Assembly: GCA_016709545.1 (NCBI GenBank)
Contig: JADJMO010000008.1
Span: forward strand, 389,637 to 453,636
DNA: 64,000 nt
Reading direction: 5' to 3'
Origin: Myxococcales bacterium
GTDB taxonomy: Bacteria > Myxococcota_A > Polyangia > Polyangiales > JADJMO01
Below are positions 1-7,921 of this stretch, piece after piece. A model generated the notes under the pieces. The model was not told the DNA's origin. It worked only from the letters and a program-made list of their open reading frames with translations, and searched no databases. Positions within the stretch are counted from its first letter, which is position 1. The number at the start of each line of letters is the position of its first letter. The position numbers and the translations under genes are program-made.

Positions 1-43
1 CCAGGTCCGCAACGAGATCGAAGTGATTTTTCTCTCGAACTGA
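1..43 (+). CDS. 3' end of an unidentified gene
   Basis: An open frame entering from the left edge ends in TGA at 41-43 and gives the C-terminal peptide QVRNEIEVIFLSN. It is followed after about 20 bases by a strong hairpin with a T-run, which fits the end of a transcription unit. The tail resembles the end of OmpA-like domains (NRRVE-type endings), but 13 residues cannot identify a family. Confidence 0.35.
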   Translation, partial: QVRNEIEVIFLSN

Positions 44-61
44 TCCCGACCGAGCACGCGA

Positions 62-98
62 GGCCTCTGCCAGTGATGGCAGGGGCCCGTTGCTTTTT
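62..98. terminator. Intrinsic terminator between convergent genes
   Basis: An 11-bp stem (62-72 pairs with 77-87, one T-G wobble) closes a GTGA tetraloop. It is followed on the plus strand by CGTTGCTTTTT. The hairpin lies between the plus-strand gene ending at 43 and the minus-strand gene ending at 105, so it can terminate the plus-strand gene and may act on both. Confidence 0.7.
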
Positions 99-104
99 GT
101 GCGC

Positions 105-1088
105 CTACACGGCGCGGGCGAGGCGGGCGAAGACGCCGACGTCGCGCACCCCGAGGAGCAGCGCGCCCTCGAGCGTGGCGTCGATCGTCGCGCGCACGGC
201 GGCCTCGTCGTCGCTCGGCTTCGCGAGCCCCTCGCCGAGGGCCGCGAGCGCGTCGGTGGAGGCGAACATGTCGCCGCCGAGCTCCACGCGCCCGTCTGCG
301 CCACGCCGGGCGCCGAGCAGGCCGATGGCCTCCTCGATCATCGCGGTGAACGGCGGCTCGTCCGCGTCCACGCGGGTCATCGGCAGGCTCGCAGGCGCCT
401 CCGTCGCGACCGAGTCCTCGGCCTGAAGAGCGTAGGCGGCGACGATCGCACCGACCACGGCGTCGGGATCGATCGCGCGCCCGAGCACCGCCTCGAGCGT
501 GCTCGGCGTGCGACCGAGGAAGCGAGGGGCGATGGCGCCGTGGGCGAGGTCGAGCTCCGCGGCGAGCTCGAACGACCGCGACAGCGCGACGATGGCCTCG
601 AGCGTGGTCGCGCCGGTCGAGCGCACGTGGCCGAGCCCGACCCAGGCGATCGGCGCGGCGCCCATGAGGACGATGTCGCGACCCCCGAACGTGGTGGGCT
701 GGCTGCCGAGCGCGTCGAGCGCGCGCAGGAGCGGGCGCACGTGGCGGTTGAGCGCGCGGTTCGGGTCGCCGACACCGCCGAGCACCGCGGGGTTCGTGAG
801 CGCGAGGGTGACGTGGACCTGCCCTCGGCCGACGCGGAGCGCAGGCCCGCCGGTCGCGCGCCGCACGAGCGAGAGGCCCGAGCCGTCGAGCCGCGGCAGA
901 TCGATCGTGGACTTGGCGCGCTGGAAGGCCCCGAGCGCGATCGCCTCGCCGACCAGCGGCGCGACGGTGAGCGTGGCCTCGAGCGGCACCTCGAACGACG
1001 CGCGGGCGCCCGCGTTGCCGCGGAGCGCGGGCCCACCGATGCGGGTGACGTCGAGCCCGCGGAGCTCGGAGACGTGCAGGCGCGGCAC
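105..1088 (-). CDS. LplA/BPL-fold protein lacking the catalytic lysine
   Basis: A 327-residue protein resembling lipoate-protein ligase A / biotin ligase (BPL/LPL) catalytic domains. The RRATGGPALRVG segment (about residues 76-87) matches the RRxxGGG lipoyl-AMP loop, and GGRDIVLMG matches the NDLxxxG strand. In active ligases that strand leads into a KIxGxA motif whose Lys contacts the lipoyl-adenylate; here the segment reads GAAPIAWVGLG and has no Lys. A C-terminal extension of about 100 residues may be the accessory domain. The GTG start directly abuts the stop of the LON-like gene, as the last gene of the operon starting at 3794. It could be a pseudoenzyme, a carrier-binding protein or a ligase of altered specificity. 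Confidence 0.65.
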   Translation of the reverse strand: MPRLHVSELRGLDVTRIGGPALRGNAGARASFEVPLEATLTVAPLVGEAIALGAFQRAKSTIDLPRLDGSGLSLVRRATGGPALRVGRGQVHVTLALTNPAVLGGVGDPNRALNRHVRPLLRALDALGSQPTTFGGRDIVLMGAAPIAWVGLGHVRSTGATTLEAIVALSRSFELAAELDLAHGAIAPRFLGRTPSTLEAVLGRAIDPDAVVGAIVAAYALQAEDSVATEAPASLPMTRVDADEPPFTAMIEEAIGLLGARRGADGRVELGGDMFASTDALAALGEGLAKPSDDEAAVRATIDATLEGALLLGVRDVGVFARLARAV

Positions 1089-1742
1089 TCAGTTGGCTCC
1101 GGCAGAGGGCCCGCTCCGTCCGCCGAGGCGCGCGAGCTGGCCGGCGAGGACGTCGCGCACGAAGCAGACCCGCGCGGCGGGATCGAGCAGCTCGAGCGCC
1201 GACTGGCGATCGGAGGCGTCGAGGATCAGCCGCTGCGCGCAGAGGTCGGCGAGGCGGGGGCCGGGCAGATCGGCCTCGGGCACCGAGAACCGAAAATCCG
1301 GGTCGCGCGCGCGGACGAACGCGACGAACGCGCGTGCCGTGGCGGAGAGCGCGGCGACCTCTGCGCCTGCCGGCTCGGACAGGAGCTCGCCGAGCAGCAG
1401 CGCCCGCGCGCGGCGATAGGGCGCCACGAAGGGCAGCTCGAACAGGCGCACGCGCGCACACCCCTCGAGCACCAGGTTGAAGCGACCGTCGGGGAGCGGC
1501 TCTGCCTCGACCACCATGCCGACGCCCGCGACGATCGCGATCGGCGGGTCGGCGCCGCCCTGGCCCGGGCCGAGCAGCTGGGTCACCGCCATCGCGCGGT
1601 GGCCCGCGAGGCAGTCGCTGGTCATCTTGCGGTAGCGCGGCTCGAAGATGTGCAGCGGCAGCCGGGCGCCCGGGAACAGGGTGACCTGCGGCAGCGGGAA
1701 CACCGGCAGCGCCTCGAGCGCGTCGTCCGGGACCTCGAGCAC
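1089..1742 (-). CDS. LON N-terminal (substrate-binding) domain protein
   Basis: A 217-residue stand-alone LON substrate-binding (PUA-like) domain. The N-terminus carries the family signature LPVFPLPQVTLFPG followed by LPLHIFEPRYRKM. There is no AAA or Ser-Lys protease domain, so it is not a protease; stand-alone members are usually annotated only as LON-domain or peptidase S16 N-terminal proteins. The GTG start at 1742 lies 2 bases after the stop of the upstream SDR; an in-frame CTG at 1748 would overlap that stop but is a rarer start. It is translated as part of the overlapping minus-strand operon. Its specific role is unknown. Confidence 0.8.
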   Translation of the reverse strand: MLEVPDDALEALPVFPLPQVTLFPGARLPLHIFEPRYRKMTSDCLAGHRAMAVTQLLGPGQGGADPPIAIVAGVGMVVEAEPLPDGRFNLVLEGCARVRLFELPFVAPYRRARALLLGELLSEPAGAEVAALSATARAFVAFVRARDPDFRFSVPEADLPGPRLADLCAQRLILDASDRQSALELLDPAARVCFVRDVLAGQLARLGGRSGPSAGAN

Positions 1743-1744
1743 GG

Positions 1745-2434
1745 TCAGCCCGCGCCGAAGATGGGGACGGTGGCGCCGTGCAGGGCGGCGGGCGCGTCGA
1801 GCGCGGTCCACACGATGGTGGCGGCGACGTCGTCGGCGGTCATCTGCGGGGCGAACCCCGAGCCGCGCAGCATGGCGGTGTCGACCGATCCGGGGAGCAC
1901 GGCCATGGTCTGCACCGAGGTGCCGCGGAGCTCCTCGGCGAGCGCCTTCATGAAGCCGACGAGGCCCCACTTGGAGGCGCAGTAGGCCGAGAGCTTGGGC
2001 GTGCCGAGGGTCGCGCTGATGGACGAGACGTGCACGATGCGCCCGGCGTCCTGCTCGCGCATCGCGGCGAGGAACGAACGGCTCACGAGGAACGGTCCCT
2101 TGAGGTTGACCGCCACCACGTGATCCCATGCTTGCTCGGTGGTGTCCTCGACCGGGGCCCGGTGGACGATGCCGGCGTTGTTCACCAGCACGTGGGGGAC
2201 CCCGAGCTCGCGCAGCACCCGCGCAGCGGCCTCGTCGACCGCGGCGCCCGAGGAGACGTCGCACTCCACCGCCAGCACCCGGACCCCCTCGGCGCGGGCC
2301 TGCTCGGCGACGGCCTCGAGATCGCCGGCCACGCGCCCGTACAGCGCGAGATCGAGCCCGCGGCGGGCGAAGGCGAGGGCGGTGGCCCGGCCGATGCCGC
2401 GCCCGCCCCCCGTGATGACTGCGATGCGATTCAT
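1745..2434 (-). CDS. Short-chain dehydrogenase/reductase (SDR)
   Basis: A 229-residue classical SDR. It has the TGGGRGIG cofactor-binding loop at residues 8-15, the NNAG motif near residue 91, the catalytic Ser in HVSSIS and the YCASK Tyr-Lys pair near residue 154. NADP(H) preference is plausible from the Arg residues after strand 2. Its ATG overlaps the TGA of folE (ATGA), so it is translationally coupled to a GTP cyclohydrolase and lies in one operon with queD. That context suggests a pterin substrate, as in sepiapterin reductase or FolM, but the sequence alone would also fit a 3-ketoacyl or sugar reductase. Confidence 0.82.
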   Translation of the reverse strand: MNRIAVITGGGRGIGRATALAFARRGLDLALYGRVAGDLEAVAEQARAEGVRVLAVECDVSSGAAVDEAAARVLRELGVPHVLVNNAGIVHRAPVEDTTEQAWDHVVAVNLKGPFLVSRSFLAAMREQDAGRIVHVSSISATLGTPKLSAYCASKWGLVGFMKALAEELRGTSVQTMAVLPGSVDTAMLRGSGFAPQMTADDVAATIVWTALDAPAALHGATVPIFGAG

Positions 2435-2997
2435 GACGCCTGCAGGGTACCCGAGACCAGCGCGGCGAGCACCAGGCCTCGCGGATCGTCGCCCGCGAAC
2501 GACATCGTGCGCACGATCGCGGCCGCCTTCTTCGGGCCGTGGTGGGCGAGGCAGCCGTGGGACAGCTCGAGCCTGCACCCCGCGGCGCGAGCCCCCAGCT
2601 GCTCCACGAGGTCGTTCGCGATCGCGAGCCCGACGTCCTCCTGGAGGGCGAGCCGGTGCGCGCGCGCGTCGACGAGGCGGGCGAGCGCGCCGAGGCCGAC
2701 CACGTGTGCGCCCGGCACGAACGCGATCGCCGCGAAGCCGCGCGCCACCGTGAGGTGGTGCGGGCACACGACGTGGGTCTCGATGGCCTGCATCGCGACG
2801 ACCTGCTGGCCGGAGGGCGCGGGGATGCGGCTCCCGAGGATCGCCGCGACGTCCATCGCGTAGCCGTCGAGGAGATCGTCGAGGTAGAGATCGGCGACGC
2901 GCTGCCCCGTGCCCTCGAGCGCGGCCTCGGTGGCCGGATCGTGGCCGATCGCGCGCAAGAACGCCTCGATCGCGGCGGCCGCAGCGGCGCGGTCCAT
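2431..2997 (-). CDS. folE: GTP cyclohydrolase I
   Basis: A 188-residue protein of the GTP cyclohydrolase I family, which converts GTP to 7,8-dihydroneopterin triphosphate for folate, biopterin or queuosine precursors. The zinc site is visible as VVCPHHL (Cys, His) near residue 80 and SHGCLAHHG (second Cys) near residue 150. It is divergent from canonical FolE: the usual MCEHHL is VCPHHL, and the HMCMxMRG loop is altered while keeping the key Cys and His. The N-terminal helix is short. It starts two bases from the stop of the DUF2203 gene and overlaps the SDR, and queD is upstream, so the pathway assignment is strong although the end product is uncertain. Confidence 0.85.
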   Translation of the reverse strand: MDRAAAAAAIEAFLRAIGHDPATEAALEGTGQRVADLYLDDLLDGYAMDVAAILGSRIPAPSGQQVVAMQAIETHVVCPHHLTVARGFAAIAFVPGAHVVGLGALARLVDARAHRLALQEDVGLAIANDLVEQLGARAAGCRLELSHGCLAHHGPKKAAAIVRTMSFAGDDPRGLVLAALVSGTLQAS

Positions 2998-2998
2998 G

Positions 2999-3436
2999 TC
3001 AGTTGTAGAGCCGCGCGGCGACGGCGCCCTCGATGCGCTTGCGCCCGGAGAAGCCCTCTTCGAGGCCGTGGTAGTGCTCGATGGTGGGCTCGTCGTGCAT
3101 CCAGCACAGGTAGACGACGCGCCCGTCGACGCGGCTGTAGAAGTCGACGAGGCCGGTGCGCGCGTCCTTGAGCACGACCCCCATCGTCTCGAGGCGGTTC
3201 CAGCCCTGCTGGTAGCGGTCGACGTGCTCGCGCAGCGTGCGCTTGGCCGAGAGCACCGTGGGCGCGTCGCCCTCCTTGTCGGAGAGGTCTTCGGGCGCTT
3301 CGCCGACGAGCTCACCGAGCTCCACGAGTCGACGTTCGAGGTCGGCGCGGCGGGCCAGCTGCTCGGCGACGATCACCCGTACCTCCGGCAGGAGGGCGCG
3401 GGCCTCTTCGAGCGTGAAATAGCGACGAACGGTCAT
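2999..3436 (-). CDS. DUF2203 family protein
   Basis: A 145-residue soluble protein beginning MTVRRYFTLEEARALLPEV, which matches the conserved N-terminus of the DUF2203 family (helical, function unknown). It ends with a Trp-Met-His motif (CWMHDEP) and a GLEEGFSGRK segment typical of the family. The ATG at 3436 overlaps the stop that queD would have after correction of a one-base frameshift, giving an ATGA junction like others in this operon. An alternative start at 3460 would read into queD and is disfavoured. Placed between queD and folE, it may act in pterin metabolism, but nothing in the sequence shows how. Confidence 0.8.
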   Translation of the reverse strand: MTVRRYFTLEEARALLPEVRVIVAEQLARRADLERRLVELGELVGEAPEDLSDKEGDAPTVLSAKRTLREHVDRYQQGWNRLETMGVVLKDARTGLVDFYSRVDGRVVYLCWMHDEPTIEHYHGLEEGFSGRKRIEGAVAARLYN

Positions 3437-3794
3437 TCTCCTCGTACTCCGCGCGGGCATCGCAGGTCTCGTAGACGGTGACCCGGCACAGGCCCGGCAA
3501 GGTGGGCTGCAGGCGCTCCCAGATCCAGCGCGCGAGCACCTCGCTGGTCGGGTTCTCGAGGCCCTCGATTTCGTTCAGGTAGTAGTGGTCGAGCCGCTCG
3601 AGGAGCGGCGCGAAGGCGGCCTGCAGATCGTAGAAATCGACGTACCAGCCCGTGGTCTCGTCGACCGGTCCCTGGACGGCGACCTCGACGCGGTAGCTGT
3701 GGCCGTGCAGGCGCGCGCACTTGTGCCCCGCCGGCACGCGCGGGAGGCGGTGCGCGGCCTCGAACCGGAACTCCTGGACCAAACGGGCTCTCAT
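3312..3794 (-). CDS. queD: 6-carboxytetrahydropterin synthase QueD, C-terminus frameshifted
   Basis: PTPS/QueD family. It has the zinc-ligand and catalytic motifs FEAAHRLPRVP, HKCARLHGHSY (catalytic Cys, two zinc His) and LDHYYLN near residue 70, then ENPTSEVLARWIW. QueD turns dihydroneopterin triphosphate into 6-carboxytetrahydropterin for queuosine; paralogues make 6-pyruvoyl-tetrahydropterin. As written the frame runs to 3312 with an Arg/Pro-rich tail overlapping the DUF2203 gene by 125 bases. Adding one C after the Tyr codon near 3446 would give the family ending YRGE followed by TGA at 3433-3435, overlapping the next ATG. A one-base deletion, real or from sequencing, is therefore likely, and the natural gene is about 3433-3794. 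First gene of the operon. Confidence 0.85.
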   Translation of the reverse strand: MRARLVQEFRFEAAHRLPRVPAGHKCARLHGHSYRVEVAVQGPVDETTGWYVDFYDLQAAFAPLLERLDHYYLNEIEGLENPTSEVLARWIWERLQPTLPGLCRVTVYETCDARAEYEENDRSSLFHARRGPRPPAGGTGDRRRAAGPPRRPRTSTRGAR

Positions 3795-3910
3795 CGGGCG
3801 CGGACGCTAGCACTACTCGGCTAGAACGGCCGCCCGGGGCCCGCCGCCCCGGTCTCCGGCGCGAGGACACGCTTGACGGGTCGCGCGCACTGACCGATGA
3901 AGCGGGTCTC

Positions 3911-5149
3911 TTGGACCCCGCGCCCGCGCTGCCGCGAACGTTCGGTCGCTATGTGCTCTTCGACCTCGTCGGCAAGGGCGGCATGGCGGAGATCTACCTC
4001 GCGCGCGCCAAGACCGAGGAGGCCGGCGGCGCCCGCCTCGTGGTGGTCAAGCAGATCCTCCCCGAGCTGTCGCGCGACGCCAAGTTCGCCGAGGCCCTGG
4101 TGGTGGAGGCCAAGCTCGCCGCGCGCCTGTCGCACACCAACGTGGCGCAGGTCTTCGACCTCGGCGCCGAGCAGCAACCCGACGGCCGCCGGCTCTTCAT
4201 CGCGATGGAGTACGTCGAGGGCCTCGACCTCAACGAGCTCCTCCGCCGGTGTGCCCGCGAGAAGGTGCCGCTGCCCGTCGAGTTCGTGCTGCTCATCGTG
4301 ATGGAGGCGCTCCGCGGCCTCGACTACGCCCACCGCCGCAAGGACGACGAGGGCCGCCCGCTCGGGATCGTCCACCGCGACGTCTCGCCGTCCAACATCC
4401 TGGTCTCGGTCGACGGCGAGGTGAAGCTCTGCGACTTCGGCATCGCCCGCGCGAACGACAGCGCCGACGCGCTCTCGCCCGACGCGATCCAGGGCAAGGC
4501 CGGCTACATGAGCCCCGAGCACGCGCGGGGCGAGCCGCTCGACGCGCGCGCCGACGTGTTCGCGGCGGGCGTCGTGCTGTTCGAGCTCCTCGCCGGCCGC
4601 CGCATGTACCGGGCCGACAAGGACTCCGGGGAGACGTTGCTCGCCGTCGCGCGGCGCGCCGAGATCCCGGAGCTCCCGGTGCGCTCGTTGCCGAGCGAAG
4701 ACGAGCTGCACGGCATCCTGCGCAAGGCGCTCGCCGTCCGCCGCGAGGAGCGGTTCGAGTCGGCGGCCATGATGCTCGACGACCTCCAGCGCTACGTCGC
4801 CAAGGCGCGCCTCGTCGCGAGCCCGATCCGCCTCGGCGAGTGGCTCACGCAGCACTTCGGCGCGGAGCTCGTCGCGGCCCGTCGCGCCCGCGAGCGCGCG
4901 ATCAAGGCGCTCGAGGTGGGGCCCGTCGCGCAGATCACGCCGAGCGTGCCGGCGGTGATGGCCCCGGTGGCGCCGAAGGTGGCCGCCCTCGAGCCGACGC
5001 CCGCCCCCGCCGCGCTCGAGCCGAAGGACGCGCCGGTGGAGGCGCCGCTGATGGTCGCGCCTCCGCCCAAGAACCGCTCGCTCCTCGCCGTGACGGTGCT
5101 GCTGATCCTCGCCGCGATCGGCATCATCCTGTTCTGGACGCGCCGCTGA
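3911..5149 (+). CDS. Transmembrane Ser/Thr protein kinase
   Basis: A 412-residue Hanks-type kinase. The Gly-rich loop GKGGMAEIYLA lies near residue 21, the ATP-binding Lys is in VVVKQI, the catalytic loop is HRDVSPSN near 156, the DFG motif is in LCDFGIAR, and the APE-like segment is GYMSPEHARG. The HRDxSPxN form of the loop is common in myxobacterial kinases. A Pro/Ala-rich linker (about 325-385) leads to one transmembrane helix (LLAVTVLLILAAIGIILFW) at the extreme C-terminus, so the kinase faces the cytoplasm. No sensor domain follows the helix. The start is TTG at 3911; no in-frame ATG precedes the Gly-rich loop. It converges on the next gene with an 8-base gap. Confidence 0.9.
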   Translation: MDPAPALPRTFGRYVLFDLVGKGGMAEIYLARAKTEEAGGARLVVVKQILPELSRDAKFAEALVVEAKLAARLSHTNVAQVFDLGAEQQPDGRRLFIAMEYVEGLDLNELLRRCAREKVPLPVEFVLLIVMEALRGLDYAHRRKDDEGRPLGIVHRDVSPSNILVSVDGEVKLCDFGIARANDSADALSPDAIQGKAGYMSPEHARGEPLDARADVFAAGVVLFELLAGRRMYRADKDSGETLLAVARRAEIPELPVRSLPSEDELHGILRKALAVRREERFESAAMMLDDLQRYVAKARLVASPIRLGEWLTQHFGAELVAARRARERAIKALEVGPVAQITPSVPAVMAPVAPKVAALEPTPAPAALEPKDAPVEAPLMVAPPPKNRSLLAVTVLLILAAIGIILFWTRR

Positions 5150-5156
5150 AGCGTGG

Positions 5157-6857
5157 TCAGGTCCGCGCGCGGCGGCGGGTGAGCATCAAGAGCCCGAGCG
5201 CGGCGAGCCCCGCGTAGGTCCGGGGCGTCGACGACGTGGACGCGTGCCGGCACCCGCACCCGCTCTCGTCGGTCGTGGTCGGGGTGCCCTCGTTGCCGGC
5301 GTCACCGCCGTCGGCGACAGGGCCGCCGTCCGGATCGACCGGGAGCGGCGCGCCGATCGTGAGGGTGGCCGCGGTCCAGCCCTGCACGTCGGCGTGCACC
5401 TCGACCGCGGGCTCGAGCCACCCCGTGCGCTTCGCCGTCGCGCTCTTCGCGATGCCCACGGCGAGGACGTCGACGCGGGCCCCGGCCGCGCCGGGCAGCG
5501 TCGTCGTCAGCGTGTCGCCGTCGGCCTCCGCCACGCGCTTGCCCGCGACGTAGAGGCGCACCTTGGCGACGCCGTCGGGGTGGGTCGCCTTGACCACGAA
5601 CGGCGTGGTCGCGCGCGCCTCGCCGAGCGTGACCTCGGGCCGCTTGGCCCAGGGCGTGAGCAGCGGGTCACCGAGGTGCAGGTTGTACCAGGCGAGGAAC
5701 TGCTGGTGGAACAGGAACGCCTCGCCCGCCGAGTACCCCATCGTGTAGTGGAGCAGCGCGCCCGCGTTCGGGAACACGTTGTTCTTGGGCTCGGCCACCG
5801 TGCCGTGCACGAAGCTCGCGCCCGCGCGCACGAAGCGGGCGATCGAGGTCTGGCTCTCGCTCGCGGGGCAGGTCTTGCCGTCGGCCGAGCAGAAGAAGTT
5901 CTGCGGCACGGCGCCGAACGAGGTGAGGTTGTCGACGACGGCGCCGGGCGCGTAGGTGTTGCCGGCGATGGCGTCGCGCAGGCTGTCGGCGCCGGTGAAA
6001 TAGGCCGACACGGTCTTGCCGGTGAGCTTGCCGTCGAAGGTGGGGAGCCAGGTGGCGTCGAAGCCGGCGGCCTTCAGCACGCGGGTCGCGTGCTCGCACT
6101 CCGGGTCGCGCGCGCCGCGGGCGTCGTCCGCGCCGTGCATGCAGAGCAGCGTGCCCTTGGGCGGGGTCGACTTCTCCGCGTCGATCGCGCGGGTGATCAG
6201 CGCGGCCGCGTCCACGAAGTCGAAGCCGTCGAGGCGCGCGACCACGTAGAGCTGCTTCTGCACCTTGATGGAGGCGCCCTTGTCGACGACGCCGAGGCGC
6301 GTGAAGGCGGGGGGCGCCACCTTCTGACGCACCACCTGGGTCGAGGACTTGTACCAGTCCTGGTAGGGGTTGCTCAGCGTGAACTCGGAGCTCAGCCCAC
6401 CCTTCGCGAACAGCGGATTGGCGACCGAGGCCGAGTCGGTCTGGGCGAGGGTGGCGATCTCCTTGCCGTCCTTGGTGCCGTGGCCCACCTGGAGGAGCGC
6501 CTCGAAGCCGACGTCACCGGTGGGGAGCTTCACGAGGTAGGGGAGGCCGCGCACGGTGACGAGCGCGTCGATCTCGTCGGGCTCGGGGGCCGCCGTGAGG
6601 CAAGCGTCGAGAGGCTTCCGCACCTTGCTGTCCCAGGTGGTGAGGTCGATCGAGGTGACCTTGGGATCGAGCCCGGAGAGCGCGCAGACGTGCCCCGCGG
6701 GGAGCGCGCGCGCCTTGACGTACTGGTCGGCGACGTCCTTCGCGCCCACCGCGTCCGCGTTGTAGACGACCATGACGTGCGCCGGTCCGAGGCCCGCCAT
6801 CGCGAGCCGGGGGGCGAACAAGGCGAGGGCGGCGAGGGGGGCGACGAAGGCGCGCAT
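5157..6857 (-). CDS. TIGR03790 family secreted protein with MYXO-CTERM tail
   Basis: A 566-residue exported protein. An N-terminal signal peptide (MRAFVAPLAALALFAPRLAMA) is followed by a long domain beginning HVMVVYNADAVGAKDVADQY, which matches the TIGR03790 family (function unknown, caspase-like fold suspected). After a Pro/Asp/Gly linker the C-terminus has ESGCGCRHAS, a hydrophobic helix and RRRART, a MYXO-CTERM sorting tail expected to be cleaved by a myxosortase so that the protein is anchored at the surface. The ATG at 6857 gives a clean signal peptide; the frame stays open upstream to 7355 but that part is antisense to tcdA. It is divergent from tcdA, with an 82-base shared promoter region. 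Confidence 0.85.
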   Translation of the reverse strand: MRAFVAPLAALALFAPRLAMAGLGPAHVMVVYNADAVGAKDVADQYVKARALPAGHVCALSGLDPKVTSIDLTTWDSKVRKPLDACLTAAPEPDEIDALVTVRGLPYLVKLPTGDVGFEALLQVGHGTKDGKEIATLAQTDSASVANPLFAKGGLSSEFTLSNPYQDWYKSSTQVVRQKVAPPAFTRLGVVDKGASIKVQKQLYVVARLDGFDFVDAAALITRAIDAEKSTPPKGTLLCMHGADDARGARDPECEHATRVLKAAGFDATWLPTFDGKLTGKTVSAYFTGADSLRDAIAGNTYAPGAVVDNLTSFGAVPQNFFCSADGKTCPASESQTSIARFVRAGASFVHGTVAEPKNNVFPNAGALLHYTMGYSAGEAFLFHQQFLAWYNLHLGDPLLTPWAKRPEVTLGEARATTPFVVKATHPDGVAKVRLYVAGKRVAEADGDTLTTTLPGAAGARVDVLAVGIAKSATAKRTGWLEPAVEVHADVQGWTAATLTIGAPLPVDPDGGPVADGGDAGNEGTPTTTDESGCGCRHASTSSTPRTYAGLAALGLLMLTRRRART

Positions 6858-6939
6858 CCGAGGAGCGTACCCCAGTCCACCGCCTCGAGGGCCGGGCCGG
6901 GTTGCAGCCACGGCCGGCTCGTTCCACGCTCCACGGCCC

Positions 6940-7920
6940 ATGGATTCCCCCCTGCTCCGGGTCGGTCGCGGTCCCCGCGAAGTGCCGACCGAGGACCACC
7001 CTACCTGCTCCACGCGCTCGCTCGGCCTGCTCTCCGACGCCCCCGACGACGCTCCGGTGAAGGTGCACCGCCGCTTCGATCGGCTCGCGCGGCTCGTCGG
7101 CGACCCGGGCGTCGATCGGCTCGCCCGCGCGCACGTGGTGGTGTTCGGGTGCGGCGGCGTGGGCTCGTGGGCCGCCGAGGCGCTCGCCCGCAGCGGGCTC
7201 GGCCGGCTCACGCTCGTCGACTTCGATCTCGTCTGCATCACCAACACCAACCGCCAGCTCCACGCGATGAAGGGCACGGTCGGCAAGCACAAGGTCGACG
7301 TGATGGCGGAGCGCCTGCGGCTCGTGCACCCGACCGCGCGCATCGACGCCGTCACGCGGTTCTACGAAGGGCCGGCGCGCGACGAGCTGCTCCCGGAGGG
7401 CGACCGCCCCGACTACGTCATCGACGCCATCGACAACGTCACCGCGAAGCTCGACCTCCTCGCCACCTGCAAGCGCCGCGGGATCCCGGTCATCAGCGCG
7501 ATGGGCGCGGCCGGGCGCCTCGACCCGACGCGCGTCCAGGTCCGCGACCTCGCCCACACCGTGCGCGACGGCCTCGCCAAGGACGTGCGCAAGTGGCTGC
7601 CCCGCAAGCACGGCATCGAGCCGGGCGCCGACGGCACGTTCGGGATCGCCGCGGTGTTCAGCGACGAGCCCATGCTGCCCCCCGCCGAGGTCGGCGCCGA
7701 CGGGAAGGAGGGCTTCGCGTGCGTGTGCCCCCACGGCGGCAACACCCACCACTCGTGCGAGAAGCGCGCGCGCATCGACGGCACCGCGTCGTTCGTCACC
7801 GGAGCGTTCGGTCTCGCCGCGGCGGGATGGGTGGTCCGGTACCTCGCCGAGCCCGAGGCCGCGCGCCGCACCACGCAGACGCGGCACCGTCACTCGGCGC
7901 GCAAGGCACCCCGCAAGTGA
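6940..7920 (+). CDS. tcdA: tRNA threonylcarbamoyladenosine dehydratase
   Basis: An E1-like/ThiF-fold enzyme of the TcdA (CsdL) family, which uses ATP to cyclise t6A37 of tRNAs to ct6A. It carries the RFDRLARLVGD opening, the nucleotide loop VVVFGCGGVGSWAAEALARSG, the acidic-Asn signature DFDLVCITNTNRQLHA and the DAIDNVTAKLDL segment. The Cys-rich stretch ACVCPHGGNTHHSCEKR is longer than usual. ATG at 6940 gives 326 residues with about 39 poorly conserved N-terminal residues; GTG at 7057 gives 287 residues, closer to the family length, and may be the true start. It converges on the GH25 gene with a one-base gap. Confidence 0.85.
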   Translation: MDSPLLRVGRGPREVPTEDHPTCSTRSLGLLSDAPDDAPVKVHRRFDRLARLVGDPGVDRLARAHVVVFGCGGVGSWAAEALARSGLGRLTLVDFDLVCITNTNRQLHAMKGTVGKHKVDVMAERLRLVHPTARIDAVTRFYEGPARDELLPEGDRPDYVIDAIDNVTAKLDLLATCKRRGIPVISAMGAAGRLDPTRVQVRDLAHTVRDGLAKDVRKWLPRKHGIEPGADGTFGIAAVFSDEPMLPPAEVGADGKEGFACVCPHGGNTHHSCEKRARIDGTASFVTGAFGLAAAGWVVRYLAEPEAARRTTQTRHRHSARKAPRK

Positions 7921-7921
7921 G

